Positions 7,672 through 20,787 of a stretch of 64,000 nt of DNA are shown one piece after another (position 1 is the stretch's first letter; each line of letters begins with the position of its first letter). The notes beneath the pieces were generated by a model. The model did no database searches. It was not told where the DNA came from and worked only from the letters and a program-made list of their open reading frames with translations. The DNA is from Streptomyces tailanensis (lineage in GTDB: Bacteria; Actinomycetota; Actinomycetes; Streptomycetales; Streptomycetaceae). The DNA lies in contig NZ_VTHJ01000025.1 of assembly GCF_008386495.1 (NCBI RefSeq), positions 38,349 to 102,348 of the forward strand, given 5' to 3'. Made by a program: the position numbers and the translations under genes.

Positions 7672-9417
7672 TCAGTCGGCGGCAGGCCTGACAAGCTTCT
7701 CGGCCTCGTCGCGGAGGCTCTTGATTCCCTCCAACGCTGTTTCACGCTCAGCGCTGATCTCCGCACCCTGCTTCGTGAGACCGCTGAGCGACTGTTCCAC
7801 TTCGGCGATCCACTCGCTCAGGTGCTGATCACCGGCGTCAATGAGACTGGTCCGCTGTCTGCGTGCCGCTTCGTCGAAGTGATCCCTGATCATCTTCCGG
7901 TTCTCGTTGATTGCCTTCCACTTGCCCTGGTCCTGCGCGACGCTCTTCAAGTCCATCAGCGGCCCCATGACCATCAGCGCCCACTGCACCTTGCCGGCCG
8001 CGCCGGCGACTTTGCTGGCCGCCTTGCCCTTGCCCCACGGCTTGAACTTGCCCACGCCGTTGGTGATCTTTCCCCCGGCGTCGAGCACCTTCTGGCCCAC
8101 TCGGTTCTTGTTGAGCCAGTTCGCGACGTCGGCGGCAGCGCTTCCCTGCTCGCTACCGCCGGTTGTAACCTTCCCGATCCACTCGTGCATCTTTCTGGCG
8201 CCCGCCTTCGCGGCTTTCTCCGCGGCTTCCCTGACCGCACGTGCAAACGGTGACTCGTCATCCGAGGGCGCGTCGATCGTCATCTCGGGTGAGTCGAGGT
8301 CGTTCACCCAGGCTTCAGGCTCAGGCACACCGGTTCCGTACTCGGCGACCAGCGCATCGAAAGCTGTCCTCACCGATGAGGAGAACGTGGCGTCGAACTC
8401 GGTGTTCGCGCTTACCAGTTCCTCGCTGACGGCACGAGCGAGGTCGACGGGGACGACGCCGTCCTTCTCCGAGACGCCGGCGGCGGCTCTGCCTCCCGCC
8501 GTTCTGATCTTGGAAGCGACGACCTCGCTCTCCCTCTTCAGGGCGCTCAGCACACCCTCCTTCGCCCGGGAGATCGACTCCTCGACCTTCTTCGCCGTCT
8601 CCGCGGCGCCGAGTTCCTCGCCGTCCAGTACCCACTTCTGTTCGGCGTCCGTCAGAACCCGGAGGAGTTCGAATGCCTGCGCCTTGGGACGGACGCCGCT
8701 GACACCTGGTGCGATGATTCTCCGCAACTCGGCTGTCAGAACGTCGATACCGCTCTCCGCGCCAAGCAACTCACGCTGAGCAACCGTGAGGTCGGGGTCA
8801 TTGGCAGCGTCGACGTAGTCGCGCGCGTCGGTCGGGACGATCGGGACGCGGTCGGCAAAGGGACCGAGTCGCTTGCGAATCTCATCGAGGATGACGTCGC
8901 GATCACTGTTCTCGGCGTTCATCTTGTTGACGACGACCACGCTTCGGTCAGCGAACCCGTCGGTATCGAGGGCCTGCAGAATCGCCTTGGTCTCCGCTTC
9001 GCCTGGTAGTTCGCTCGTTGTCACGATCATCAGCGCGTCCGCACCCCGCACGCCGCGCCGCGCCGCACTGGAATGTTCGTCGTTGCCTGAAAGCGTCCCG
9101 GGCAGGTCGACGAGCGTCACGTCGTTCCACGGGTACGGCGTCGGCTCGTGCGTCTTGGGCGCCGCGTGGACGAGTTCATCGACAGCGGCCGGCGGGAGCC
9201 GGAGCAGTGCCGCGATGAGCATCGACTTCCCCGCACTGTACGGACCCAGGAGCGCGATCCGCAGCGGGCTCGTGTCCGCATGAGGCAGGCTCGCTGTCAG
9301 GCCCCGAGTACGAGGGTGAGCGTTCAGGGCACTCTCAGCCCGTGCGATCAGCGCGGGTACGAGGGCCTTCAGACCCCCGTCGCTCTCCGACGCGTCCACC
9401 GGATTGCCGTCAGTCAT
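7672..9417 (-). CDS. dynamin-like GTPase, second of a pair
   Basis: The product has 581 residues. The ATG was chosen because it overlaps the end of the upstream GTPase gene by 8 bases; a longer open frame upstream only mirrors that gene. The GTPase domain is clear: P-loop GPYSAGKS near residue 55, switch II DLPGT near 100, and a G4-type NKMN near 160. Helical regions follow, with a Gly/Lys/Ala-rich, moderately hydrophobic segment (about 440-500) that could be a membrane-contacting paddle, and a final coiled coil. Bacterial dynamin-like proteins often come in pairs that co-assemble on membranes. Here the partner is the preceding gene. In this operon a role in membrane surveillance, repair or disruption on infection is likely but inferred. 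Confidence 0.75.
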   Translation of the reverse strand: MTDGNPVDASESDGGLKALVPALIARAESALNAHPRTRGLTASLPHADTSPLRIALLGPYSAGKSMLIAALLRLPPAAVDELVHAAPKTHEPTPYPWNDVTLVDLPGTLSGNDEHSSAARRGVRGADALMIVTTSELPGEAETKAILQALDTDGFADRSVVVVNKMNAENSDRDVILDEIRKRLGPFADRVPIVPTDARDYVDAANDPDLTVAQRELLGAESGIDVLTAELRRIIAPGVSGVRPKAQAFELLRVLTDAEQKWVLDGEELGAAETAKKVEESISRAKEGVLSALKRESEVVASKIRTAGGRAAAGVSEKDGVVPVDLARAVSEELVSANTEFDATFSSSVRTAFDALVAEYGTGVPEPEAWVNDLDSPEMTIDAPSDDESPFARAVREAAEKAAKAGARKMHEWIGKVTTGGSEQGSAAADVANWLNKNRVGQKVLDAGGKITNGVGKFKPWGKGKAASKVAGAAGKVQWALMVMGPLMDLKSVAQDQGKWKAINENRKMIRDHFDEAARRQRTSLIDAGDQHLSEWIAEVEQSLSGLTKQGAEISAERETALEGIKSLRDEAEKLVRPAAD

Positions 9418-12391
9418 CTGCCTTCCCTTCGCTTGCTCCGCGGGTGCTGAGGCTCCCGGATTCCGAACAGATCTCGATTCGCTCGGTGAGAACATCCACG
9501 AATTGGTCCTGTACACACGCCCGCACTTCCGCGATGCGGGATACGTCGGTCCAGACGCGAAGTTCGACGCCCGGCGTACGGCGTACCCGACGGATCGCCG
9601 CCGGGTCCCCGCCCGCAAGGGCCAGTAGTCGGCGTACCAGGACGAGGTCGATGGCATCAAGGGCGGACCGCACGGACGACCGCAGCCGACGGACCCGCTC
9701 GAACCGTTTCCGTGTGCTCCTGATGTCCGCGGACTGCGCTTCGAACTGGGCGTCGACTTGAGCCGTCGCGTCATCGACGATTCGAGCCAACTGTGCTTCG
9801 ACTGTGTCGAACAGCTCATCGAGCCTGGCCTCGGCCGCGGCCGTGGTCTCGCCAGTCCACTTGTCCTTGGCCTGTCGCAGGCGATCAACCTCACTGCTCA
9901 CCGCTTTCGCCGCTCCGACCAGGGGGTCCAGCGCGTAGCTCACTGCCACCACAGCAGGGTTGGCCGTACTGGCACCCGCAGCGAGTTTCTTGGCGATCCC
10001 ATGGGCAGCGAAGGAACTCAAGAGGGCTGTCGCCGCCCCCTTGGCAGCCGCCGCGCTCAGGCTCCCGACCGTCGCGTCAGGACGCGGTCGTACACGCAGG
10101 TGCGCGTCGTCCTGCCGCTCCGCGGTGCTTGGCTGCGCGCGCAGAACCCTCTCCCGTTTCCGCATCTCCTCCTCGAACTCGTCCCCGAGACTCGAGACAA
10201 GTCCCTCCAACTCCAGGCCGGTGATGAAGTCGCTCCATCGCTGCGCGTGATCCACGCCGTCCAGGTCCCGAACCACATCCGGCAACCGCTCCTTGGCATG
10301 GTGACGCTTGGCTTCGAGTCGGTCGCGAGTCTTCTGACCCGCGATCCGGAAAACATCGAGCAACGCAGCCCGTTGACTCGGCGCCGAGCGTTCGAGTTCG
10401 CCGAGCGCGAGACCGATCTGAGGGAGTTCCTCAACCGCCCGGTCGTGGAACGCGGCGAGCGGCGCCCGCACGCCTTCGGCCAGCCGAACGGCACGAAGCG
10501 GAATCGCGCGCTCGGCCAGGAGTTGGGCGAGGGACTGCTCCAGGTCGGGCAACCTGCTCGCCCGAAGGGCCCTGTCTCCCAGCTCGCGATCCCCCGTGGA
10601 CAAGGCTTCGTGCGCGGCACCGGAGTGGACCGCGAGGACGACGGGCGATGCGACTCCGACCGCTCTGGAGACCTGCTCGATCCGGACGGCGTGACCCGGC
10701 GCCGACGCGAACGCTCTCTCCGGGCGCTGGGCGAAGAGTTGAAGGCGGTCCGGTGTGTCGACTCGTTCCTTCACGTTGACGACAGCGAGCAGAGGTTTTC
10801 CCGAGAGGAGGAGTCGTTGGAGTTCGGATGACTCCTCGTCGCGCAGCGTGTCGGCGTAGTTCCATATGACCGCGTCGGCGATGTCGCACGCGGCCCGAGC
10901 GTGTTGGGCGTCGAGGTCGTCGTCCTTCGCGGCGACGCCGGGCGTGTCGAGGTAGGTCACGGAGCCGAGCTCGAACGCGGAGGTCTTCCGTGTGGTGCGG
11001 TGCGCACCTCGCCCGATCCCGGTTCGGTCCGCGTCACGGGTGAGGGCTTTGCGGAGCGTGGTCTTCCCGGACTTGGTTCTTCCGGCGATGGCCACGAGAA
11101 GCCTGCCTCTCACCGCGGGCATGGCCCGCACGGCATCGCGCAGTTCGCGTTCGAGCGCCCCGATGTGGCTGATGGCCCCGACGAGATCCTCGCTCTCGAT
11201 TACGTGCGCGGAGTACGACGTTGGCTGAAGGCGAGCCTCGACCTCGGCCCGGAGCCTGGACTGAATATCGCGGCAGGCCGATCGGCTCGCGCCCACCGCC
11301 CCGGACGGGTGTGCGAATCGGTCGACCAGGAGCTGAAGGGCCTCGCGGAGATCTGGTTCGGTTCGCCGCACGTCCATGGCCGCTGCCACGCGGTCGAACA
11401 ACTCGACGTTTTTCGTGTACCAGGACTCAAACGCTCGCAGCTCGCTGAGGGCGGTCCGAGAGGCGACCGCCGGCAGCCCCGCCACGAGCCGTGCAGCCGA
11501 ACTCGTGGCAGGCGCGGCCAGGGACGCGGTCGTGCTCAGGGGCGTCGTCGCGAGCCCGTGCTCGATCACCGCCCGCGCGCTGTCGTCCGCGAACATGTCC
11601 AGAGCGCTCCCCGAAACGGCGCCGGTGTCGCGAGCCTTGATCGCCCACACCAGGGCATCACACCGATCCGATCTGAACCCCAACCGCCCGTCCGGCCCGA
11701 GCCAGCGCCACCACTCCGGTCGCACGGACAGGAGCGCCTCGTACGACTTCTCCGCGGCGACGAAGTCCCGCACCTTCTCAAGCCGCGTCACCAGATCCCG
11801 GTTCCGCAGATCACGAGCTGCCGAGACACTGTGCCTGAGCACGAGCTCACGCGCATCTGCAGCCTGCCGGGTTCTTCGGCGACGACTCAGGTCGGTCAGC
11901 GCGCCTTCGATATCGATCTCACGGATCGAACGCCAGATCTCCTTGGGCCATTCCTGATCCGCACGACGACACGGCTCAAGGGCTCCAGGCAGTAGCCGTT
12001 CCGCGATCGCCACAGCCGCGAGGTCCGCCCGAAGCGCTTCCACCGGCACACCCTCAAGCGCCTGGAGATGCGACCGTACTCCTTCGAGCCGCATCAACTC
12101 CCGGAGGAATCTGGCCCCGTCGGGCGTCAGAGTGCGGCCCCGAGCTGTTGCCAGGCGGACCAGTTCCTGTTCTTCGACGCACGCCGCCACGGCTTCGGAC
12201 ACCCACCGAAGGGTGCTCCCGGACGGTGGCAGACCGGCACACCCGCACGCTTGGGCAACCGCGTCCACGTCCTTTGCGAGCCGCTGGAGCGCGGCCGGCC
12301 CGGCCGTGGCGTCTACACCCAATGGCTCGAGCAGCAGGGCCAACATCTCGCCTCTGAGACTCGTCCTGTCATTCACTGCCGTGTCATTCAC
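9410..12391 (-). CDS. dynamin-like GTPase, first of a pair
   Basis: The product has 993 residues from a GTG that sits just after the stop of the Hsp70 gene, with GAGGAG 5 bases ahead. The N-terminal ~400 residues are helical and unrecognised. The GTPase domain follows: P-loop AGRTKSGKTT near residue 430, DTPG near 475, and a G4-like NVKE near 530. The C-terminal third is helical with a hydrophobic Ala/Gly-rich hairpin (roughly 770-830, containing AVVAVSYALDPLVGAAKA) like the membrane paddle of bacterial dynamin-like proteins, and then a coiled coil. It overlaps the second GTPase gene and is probably its assembly partner. The replaced G4 Asp (E for D) may alter guanine specificity. Confidence 0.75.
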   Translation of the reverse strand: MNDTAVNDRTSLRGEMLALLLEPLGVDATAGPAALQRLAKDVDAVAQACGCAGLPPSGSTLRWVSEAVAACVEEQELVRLATARGRTLTPDGARFLRELMRLEGVRSHLQALEGVPVEALRADLAAVAIAERLLPGALEPCRRADQEWPKEIWRSIREIDIEGALTDLSRRRRTRQAADARELVLRHSVSAARDLRNRDLVTRLEKVRDFVAAEKSYEALLSVRPEWWRWLGPDGRLGFRSDRCDALVWAIKARDTGAVSGSALDMFADDSARAVIEHGLATTPLSTTASLAAPATSSAARLVAGLPAVASRTALSELRAFESWYTKNVELFDRVAAAMDVRRTEPDLREALQLLVDRFAHPSGAVGASRSACRDIQSRLRAEVEARLQPTSYSAHVIESEDLVGAISHIGALERELRDAVRAMPAVRGRLLVAIAGRTKSGKTTLRKALTRDADRTGIGRGAHRTTRKTSAFELGSVTYLDTPGVAAKDDDLDAQHARAACDIADAVIWNYADTLRDEESSELQRLLLSGKPLLAVVNVKERVDTPDRLQLFAQRPERAFASAPGHAVRIEQVSRAVGVASPVVLAVHSGAAHEALSTGDRELGDRALRASRLPDLEQSLAQLLAERAIPLRAVRLAEGVRAPLAAFHDRAVEELPQIGLALGELERSAPSQRAALLDVFRIAGQKTRDRLEAKRHHAKERLPDVVRDLDGVDHAQRWSDFITGLELEGLVSSLGDEFEEEMRKRERVLRAQPSTAERQDDAHLRVRPRPDATVGSLSAAAAKGAATALLSSFAAHGIAKKLAAGASTANPAVVAVSYALDPLVGAAKAVSSEVDRLRQAKDKWTGETTAAAEARLDELFDTVEAQLARIVDDATAQVDAQFEAQSADIRSTRKRFERVRRLRSSVRSALDAIDLVLVRRLLALAGGDPAAIRRVRRTPGVELRVWTDVSRIAEVRACVQDQFVDVLTERIEICSESGSLSTRGASEGKADD

Positions 12392-12393
12392 CA

Positions 12394-14490
12394 CTACTCC
12401 TCGTGGGGGCGGTGGTATCTGAACTCGGGGAGCGGGCCGGGGCTCGGGGGAATCAAGGCCCGGGACTGCTGAGGCACCTCCGCTCGTACGATCCGGTGGC
12501 GAGGCAGTACGCAGGTGCGCGGTGTGAAAACCCACATACCTTGCGACAAAGTGACCCCGAGCACTCGTTCCTTGTCCCGCAACCAGGGATATCTGTTCTG
12601 CAACTCGACATAGTTGTCGTTGGTGACGACGGTTCCGCCGGTGTCCTCTGCGATTGCCGTGACAAGCGCATCGCCCTTGCCCTCGGTTCCGGCCGGAGGC
12701 TGGATGAGATCGCCTTTGCTGAGCGCCGCATCCACAGCCGCACGTTCTTCCTCCGCGACCTTGTGCCTGAAGGTGGCGTCGACGACCACGTGGAGCATGG
12801 CGTCGGGGTACTTCGATGTCAGGGCGTCGCGCGCGGACAGCAGTTGAGCGTAGGACGGTCGGTCGTCGCTGCCGTACACACCAGGTTGCCGCGGCGACCT
12901 GCCGATCCACGCCAGGTTGGAGCCGTCTACCACGAGCGCCGCAGGCGCTGAACCCGTGGCTCGCTTCCGAGCCGACGCCGACAGCGGCCTGGTGACCGTG
13001 TTGCCAGCGAGCAGATCATTGAGTTCCTTGCGAACCGCCGGCGTCGGACCACCAGAGCTGAAACTCTTGATCTCCTCGTTCAGTACCTCCTCGCCGGTGC
13101 GTTCAAGGGTCGCCTTGACGTGCAGGAGCCCGTTCGTGTCGTACGTGTACTCCAGCAGGAAGCGGGAGTCCTCACGAGCCCGGGGGTCCCGATAGGTGAG
13201 TCGGAGGTCTGTCAACTTCACGTTGTCGGGGTGGTCCAGAGGCCGGTCCGGGTCACCCTCCCAGATCTCCACGGTGAGACTGCTGGCGTTGTCCAGGCGC
13301 GGTGTGTAGTTCTTGCGCTCCTTCCACGGCAGCGGTGAGTTGCGCGGAATGATCTGACTGAACTTCCGCTGGCCGGTGTCGTCTGTGACGACCGTACCCA
13401 GGGCATGGCTTGTCGCCACCTGGATCACGCCGTCAGCCTCCCCCGACAGCACAGCTGCCGCAATGGAGGCACCGCGGGCGACCGCCGTCATGGGATCGCA
13501 CACGCCGACCTCGACAGGCTGCTGCTGCATGACCTCGGCGACCGCCATCCGGACGCTCGGGATCTGACTGGTGCCGCCAATCATCAGCACCGCGTCCACG
13601 TCCAGAGGTGCCATATGCAGGTCGGTGAGGCACTGCTGGACCGGTGCGAGGGCGCGGTCCACGAGGTCGGTGATGGCGTCCTCCAGCTCCTCCTGCCACA
13701 CCTCGACGGTGTCACCGTCCGGAGTCCTGACGGTGACGGAGTCCTCGGAGGACAGACGGATCTTGCTGCGCTCCACGTCCAGCCCGAACTGCCGCTCCTG
13801 CGCAGGCGTCCACGCCGATCGCGCCGGAGCCCGTTCGAGGACGAGGTCACGCAGACGACGGTCGATCTCCAGACCGCCAAGCTCGGTTACACCCCGTGAC
13901 GCAAGCTCCTCGAAGAACCCGTCCTGGTAGTCGAGCACGGTGACGTCGATCGTGCCGCCACCCCAGTCGAAGACCAAGATGGTGCGGGCTTCTTGTAGCT
14001 CGTGCACGTACGAGATCGCGGCTGCCGTCGGTTCGTTGAGCAGCGCCAGGACGTCGATGCCCGCGAACTGCGCTGCGGCGCGCGTGCGATAGCGCGCGGC
14101 GCCCGTGGCGTTGGCGGGCACGGTGATCACGGCCTGGTCGATGGCGGTGAGGTTGTGCTCCGCGCCCTTCCGCATGGCCTGGAAGACACCGGCGGCCACC
14201 GTCGTGGCCGCGAACCTGCGGCCGTGAATCGTGACGTACTCGTCGCTCTTGAGGAGTCTTTTGCAGGCCTCGGCCGCCTCTTCGGAGCGGAGCTTGGCCT
14301 CCCAGCCGAACAACGCCCCCCGACGCAGCGAACTCATGCCCACCACCGACGGGAAGAGGTACTCGAAGCCGGGATGGCGCCAGTCGGCGTCGATGTGGTG
14401 GGCGTCCAGTAGCAGTACGTCAGCGTCGGCGCCCAGCCACTGGGCCACCACGGAGTTGGTGGTGCCGAAATCGATCCCGGTGGCGGTCAC
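12394..14490 (-). CDS. Hsp70 (DnaK-like) fused to a Zc3h12a/NYN-type RNase domain
   Basis: The product has 698 residues from a GTG overlapping the previous stop (GTGA). The N-terminal 390 residues are an Hsp70 ATPase: phosphate-1 GIDFGTTNSVVAQW, phosphate-2 VFDWGGGTIDVTVL near 175, adenosine motif MIGGTSQIP near 307. A beta-rich substrate-binding-like part follows to about 500. The helical lid is missing. In its place, from about 518, is a nuclease fold of the Zc3h12a/NYN class: VVDGSNLAW, then a GDALVTAIAEDTGG helix and VVTNDNY, ending in WVFTPR. Three or four acidic residues expected to bind metal are present. By family knowledge this should cut RNA; coupling to Hsp70 suggests nuclease release controlled by ATP and co-chaperones encoded just upstream. 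Confidence 0.8.
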   Translation of the reverse strand: MTATGIDFGTTNSVVAQWLGADADVLLLDAHHIDADWRHPGFEYLFPSVVGMSSLRRGALFGWEAKLRSEEAAEACKRLLKSDEYVTIHGRRFAATTVAAGVFQAMRKGAEHNLTAIDQAVITVPANATGAARYRTRAAAQFAGIDVLALLNEPTAAAISYVHELQEARTILVFDWGGGTIDVTVLDYQDGFFEELASRGVTELGGLEIDRRLRDLVLERAPARSAWTPAQERQFGLDVERSKIRLSSEDSVTVRTPDGDTVEVWQEELEDAITDLVDRALAPVQQCLTDLHMAPLDVDAVLMIGGTSQIPSVRMAVAEVMQQQPVEVGVCDPMTAVARGASIAAAVLSGEADGVIQVATSHALGTVVTDDTGQRKFSQIIPRNSPLPWKERKNYTPRLDNASSLTVEIWEGDPDRPLDHPDNVKLTDLRLTYRDPRAREDSRFLLEYTYDTNGLLHVKATLERTGEEVLNEEIKSFSSGGPTPAVRKELNDLLAGNTVTRPLSASARKRATGSAPAALVVDGSNLAWIGRSPRQPGVYGSDDRPSYAQLLSARDALTSKYPDAMLHVVVDATFRHKVAEEERAAVDAALSKGDLIQPPAGTEGKGDALVTAIAEDTGGTVVTNDNYVELQNRYPWLRDKERVLGVTLSQGMWVFTPRTCVLPRHRIVRAEVPQQSRALIPPSPGPLPEFRYHRPHEE

Positions 14491-15101
14491 ACGCCCTCCC
14501 CGTTCGACGCCTCGTCGTCCCCGGCAGAGTGGTCTCCTCCGCCGGGCCCGGGCAGGCGGCGCAGTTGTCCGGAGAGCACCAGCTTGCCGGTGGCCTGGTC
14601 CACGTAGGCCGGGCGCAGCACCTCGAACGCCTCACCATCGCCTTCCACCACCACGAAGAGCTCGCTTTCGCCGTCGGGTGAGTCCACGCACCGCACGCCT
14701 TGGTCCAGCAAGGCAGTACGGATGCCCTTCCGAAGCGAACTGGCACTCTGGTTGGGCGCGCCGGCGAGCAGATCGACCTCGACCATCCGGGCCACGTACT
14801 CCTCCCTGGAGCGAAACGCCTCCAGTACGGCCTGGCGCAAGGCAGCCGTCACAGCGGCCTGTGTGGGTCGCTCCTCTTCCGGGACAGCGGTCAGGAGGCC
14901 GGTCGCCCGCTCGGCGAAACGGGAGAGCAGTATGTGAGGGCTGAGTAGCTCCTCGGGGCGGTAGGTGCGAGGGGAGTCCTTGGGGACATCGGCCGCCGCC
15001 CGCTGCTTCTCCCGACGATGTTTGAGGCCGTTGTTCCCCTTGGGGGTAATGCGCTTGGGGGCCGCTGTGGTCTTCCGCTGGCTGCGGGGCACCTTTTTCA
15101 C
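14487..15101 (-). CDS. GrpE-like small protein
   Basis: The product has 204 residues from a GTG overlapping the stop of the J-like gene. Its N-terminus is Lys/Arg-rich and disordered. A long helix (about 65-130) follows, then a small beta domain (about 140-185) with GVRCVDSPDGE, a GEAFEVLRPAYV segment and TGKLVLSGQLR. A long helix followed by a small beta-rich head ending in a LRPA-like strand is the layout of GrpE, the nucleotide exchange factor of Hsp70. Similarity is weak, but the gene is directly upstream of, and coupled to, the Hsp70 gene. GrpE is usually 180-220 residues, matching this length. If not GrpE, it is an unassigned partner of the Hsp70. Confidence 0.5.
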   Translation of the reverse strand: MKKVPRSQRKTTAAPKRITPKGNNGLKHRREKQRAAADVPKDSPRTYRPEELLSPHILLSRFAERATGLLTAVPEEERPTQAAVTAALRQAVLEAFRSREEYVARMVEVDLLAGAPNQSASSLRKGIRTALLDQGVRCVDSPDGESELFVVVEGDGEAFEVLRPAYVDQATGKLVLSGQLRRLPGPGGGDHSAGDDEASNGEGV

Positions 15102-16752
15102 TGTGTGTGCATCCTTGCGTTGCGATCGGGGCGCCGGGGGGTGCTGAGCAGGTGGGGCAGCAGATCCGCCACCGCTCGCTGCCGCACGAGCCCGAGGCCT
15201 TCGGGAGAGTGAGGGATCGTTCGCCTGGTCAGCGGGGCCAGGGGCGGGATCAGCGTGACCGGCACCTCGTCCGGAAGCTCGAACACGTCCGCGTCGAGCG
15301 GTAGCACGAAGAAGCCGGACGAGTCCTCGTCGCGTTCGGCGTCTCTGATGCGTTTCATCGCGCTGTTGAGCCGCGCGCTCATGTCCACGTCGTGCACATG
15401 CTCCCGGCGGAGGTCCCGGTACCGGGTCTCCCAGCTCGGCGCGCCGTGCGGTAGCCCGAGGTCCAGATAGGGGTTGGACGCTGCCGGTCTGTCGTTACGG
15501 GGAACCGTCCGACGCTGCTCGACCATGCGGAGGTTGGACTCGGCCAGCTCGAGCGATCCGCTGATCCCCTTCAGGACGACGGCCGCCGCGTTCAGTTCCT
15601 CCCGGAGAAACAGCGTGTACGCATGGAAGTTGAGCGCCTCGGCCCGGTAGGCCGGATCAGCGGTCTCGAACGACACCAGCTTGTCTATCTGGGACGACGC
15701 ACGGGCGAGGTCGTTCAGGCACAGCAGGTCGTAGGCCTGACGCAGGGCCATGAGCGCGTGCAGGGGTGACCGCGACGGGTTGACGGCTGCCTTGGGTTCC
15801 CACAGAGAGAAAATGAGCCGCCACAGCCCCCTGTCCTCCCATATGTCCCGGTCCCAGTTGCCGACATCGACCCCGTCCAGAAGCCGGCGCAGCCGGAGCA
15901 CCAGATCGCGGGGCAGCTTCCTTTCGAGCTCCTTCACCACCGAAGCGTCGCCGTCGGCAACTCGCTCCAAGAGGTCGTAGACGTCGCCGACCGAGGGCAG
16001 CGGCTCGCCCCCGGCGAGAAACGCGTTCCGCCGCTGCCGGGCCGTCCACTCCAGCGCAGTTGCCTGCTCGGCGGTTACCTGATCGGGAACCAGCCGGGCT
16101 TTGAGGTACGCGTGCTCCGGCTCATCGGCCCGGTACTGCCAGGGCTGATGCTCGGGGCCGACCGCTCCGGTGTCAATGAGATCGTCGAGGACGCTCAGCG
16201 GTATCCAGGGAAGCACACGCGGCAGCATCCGAGGCGGGAAGGTGGCCGTACCATCCGTCGCGAGCGCCGAGAGGAGGGCGAAGGCCCCGGAGGGGGCCTC
16301 GCTCCCGGAGGCGGCGAGCGTGTCGTCGCCCGCTGTCAGGGCGGTGAGCCGTTGCTCCCCGACCTCGGTCAGCCATAGGAAGCCGCCCGCGTGGACCGCC
16401 GTAAGTGCCGCGGCGACCGTGGCTGGGTCGGCTCGTTCGAGGACGGTCCGCACAGCAGGCAGCAGCCGGTCGTCCGGTTCGTCGCGCAGGGCGTCGGCCA
16501 GGGCGTCGTGCGTCGCGTCCTGTGTGAGGGATACGAGTTGTTGGAGCAGAGCGTGGGCCTGCAGTACCGCCTGGGCTCCGAACACCCCCACCTTCCGCCA
16601 CCTGCGTACGGTGAACCCGTCGACCCCCGCGTCCGCACTCTGGGCGTCGCGGCGCTCCCTGAGCGCCCTCAGCCGCTCCCGCTCCCGTGCGACCGCCTCG
16701 GCCCGTGCCCCCGACACCGGCTGCCCCGCCCCGCCGGCCGACGGCGGACTCG

Positions 16753-16756
<4 letters not shown>
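15098..16756 (-). CDS. protein with a degenerate J-domain-like segment
   Basis: The product has 552 residues from a GTG overlapping the methyltransferase stop. The N-terminal 420 residues are all helical and unrecognised, with repeats that could be TPR-like (AEALNFHAYTLFLREELNA). Near residues 429-480 the pattern of a J domain appears: NPYLDLGLPHGAPSWETRY, a basic helix RDLRREHVHDVD, and a third helix LNSAMKRIRDAER. The HPD tripeptide that stimulates Hsp70 is replaced by HVHD, so activity may be altered or lost. Placed directly before a GrpE-like and an Hsp70 gene, it completes the order J protein, exchange factor, Hsp70. The assignment is inference from pattern and position. Confidence 0.5.
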
Positions 16757-20786
<4,030 letters not shown>

Positions 20787-20787
<1 letters not shown>

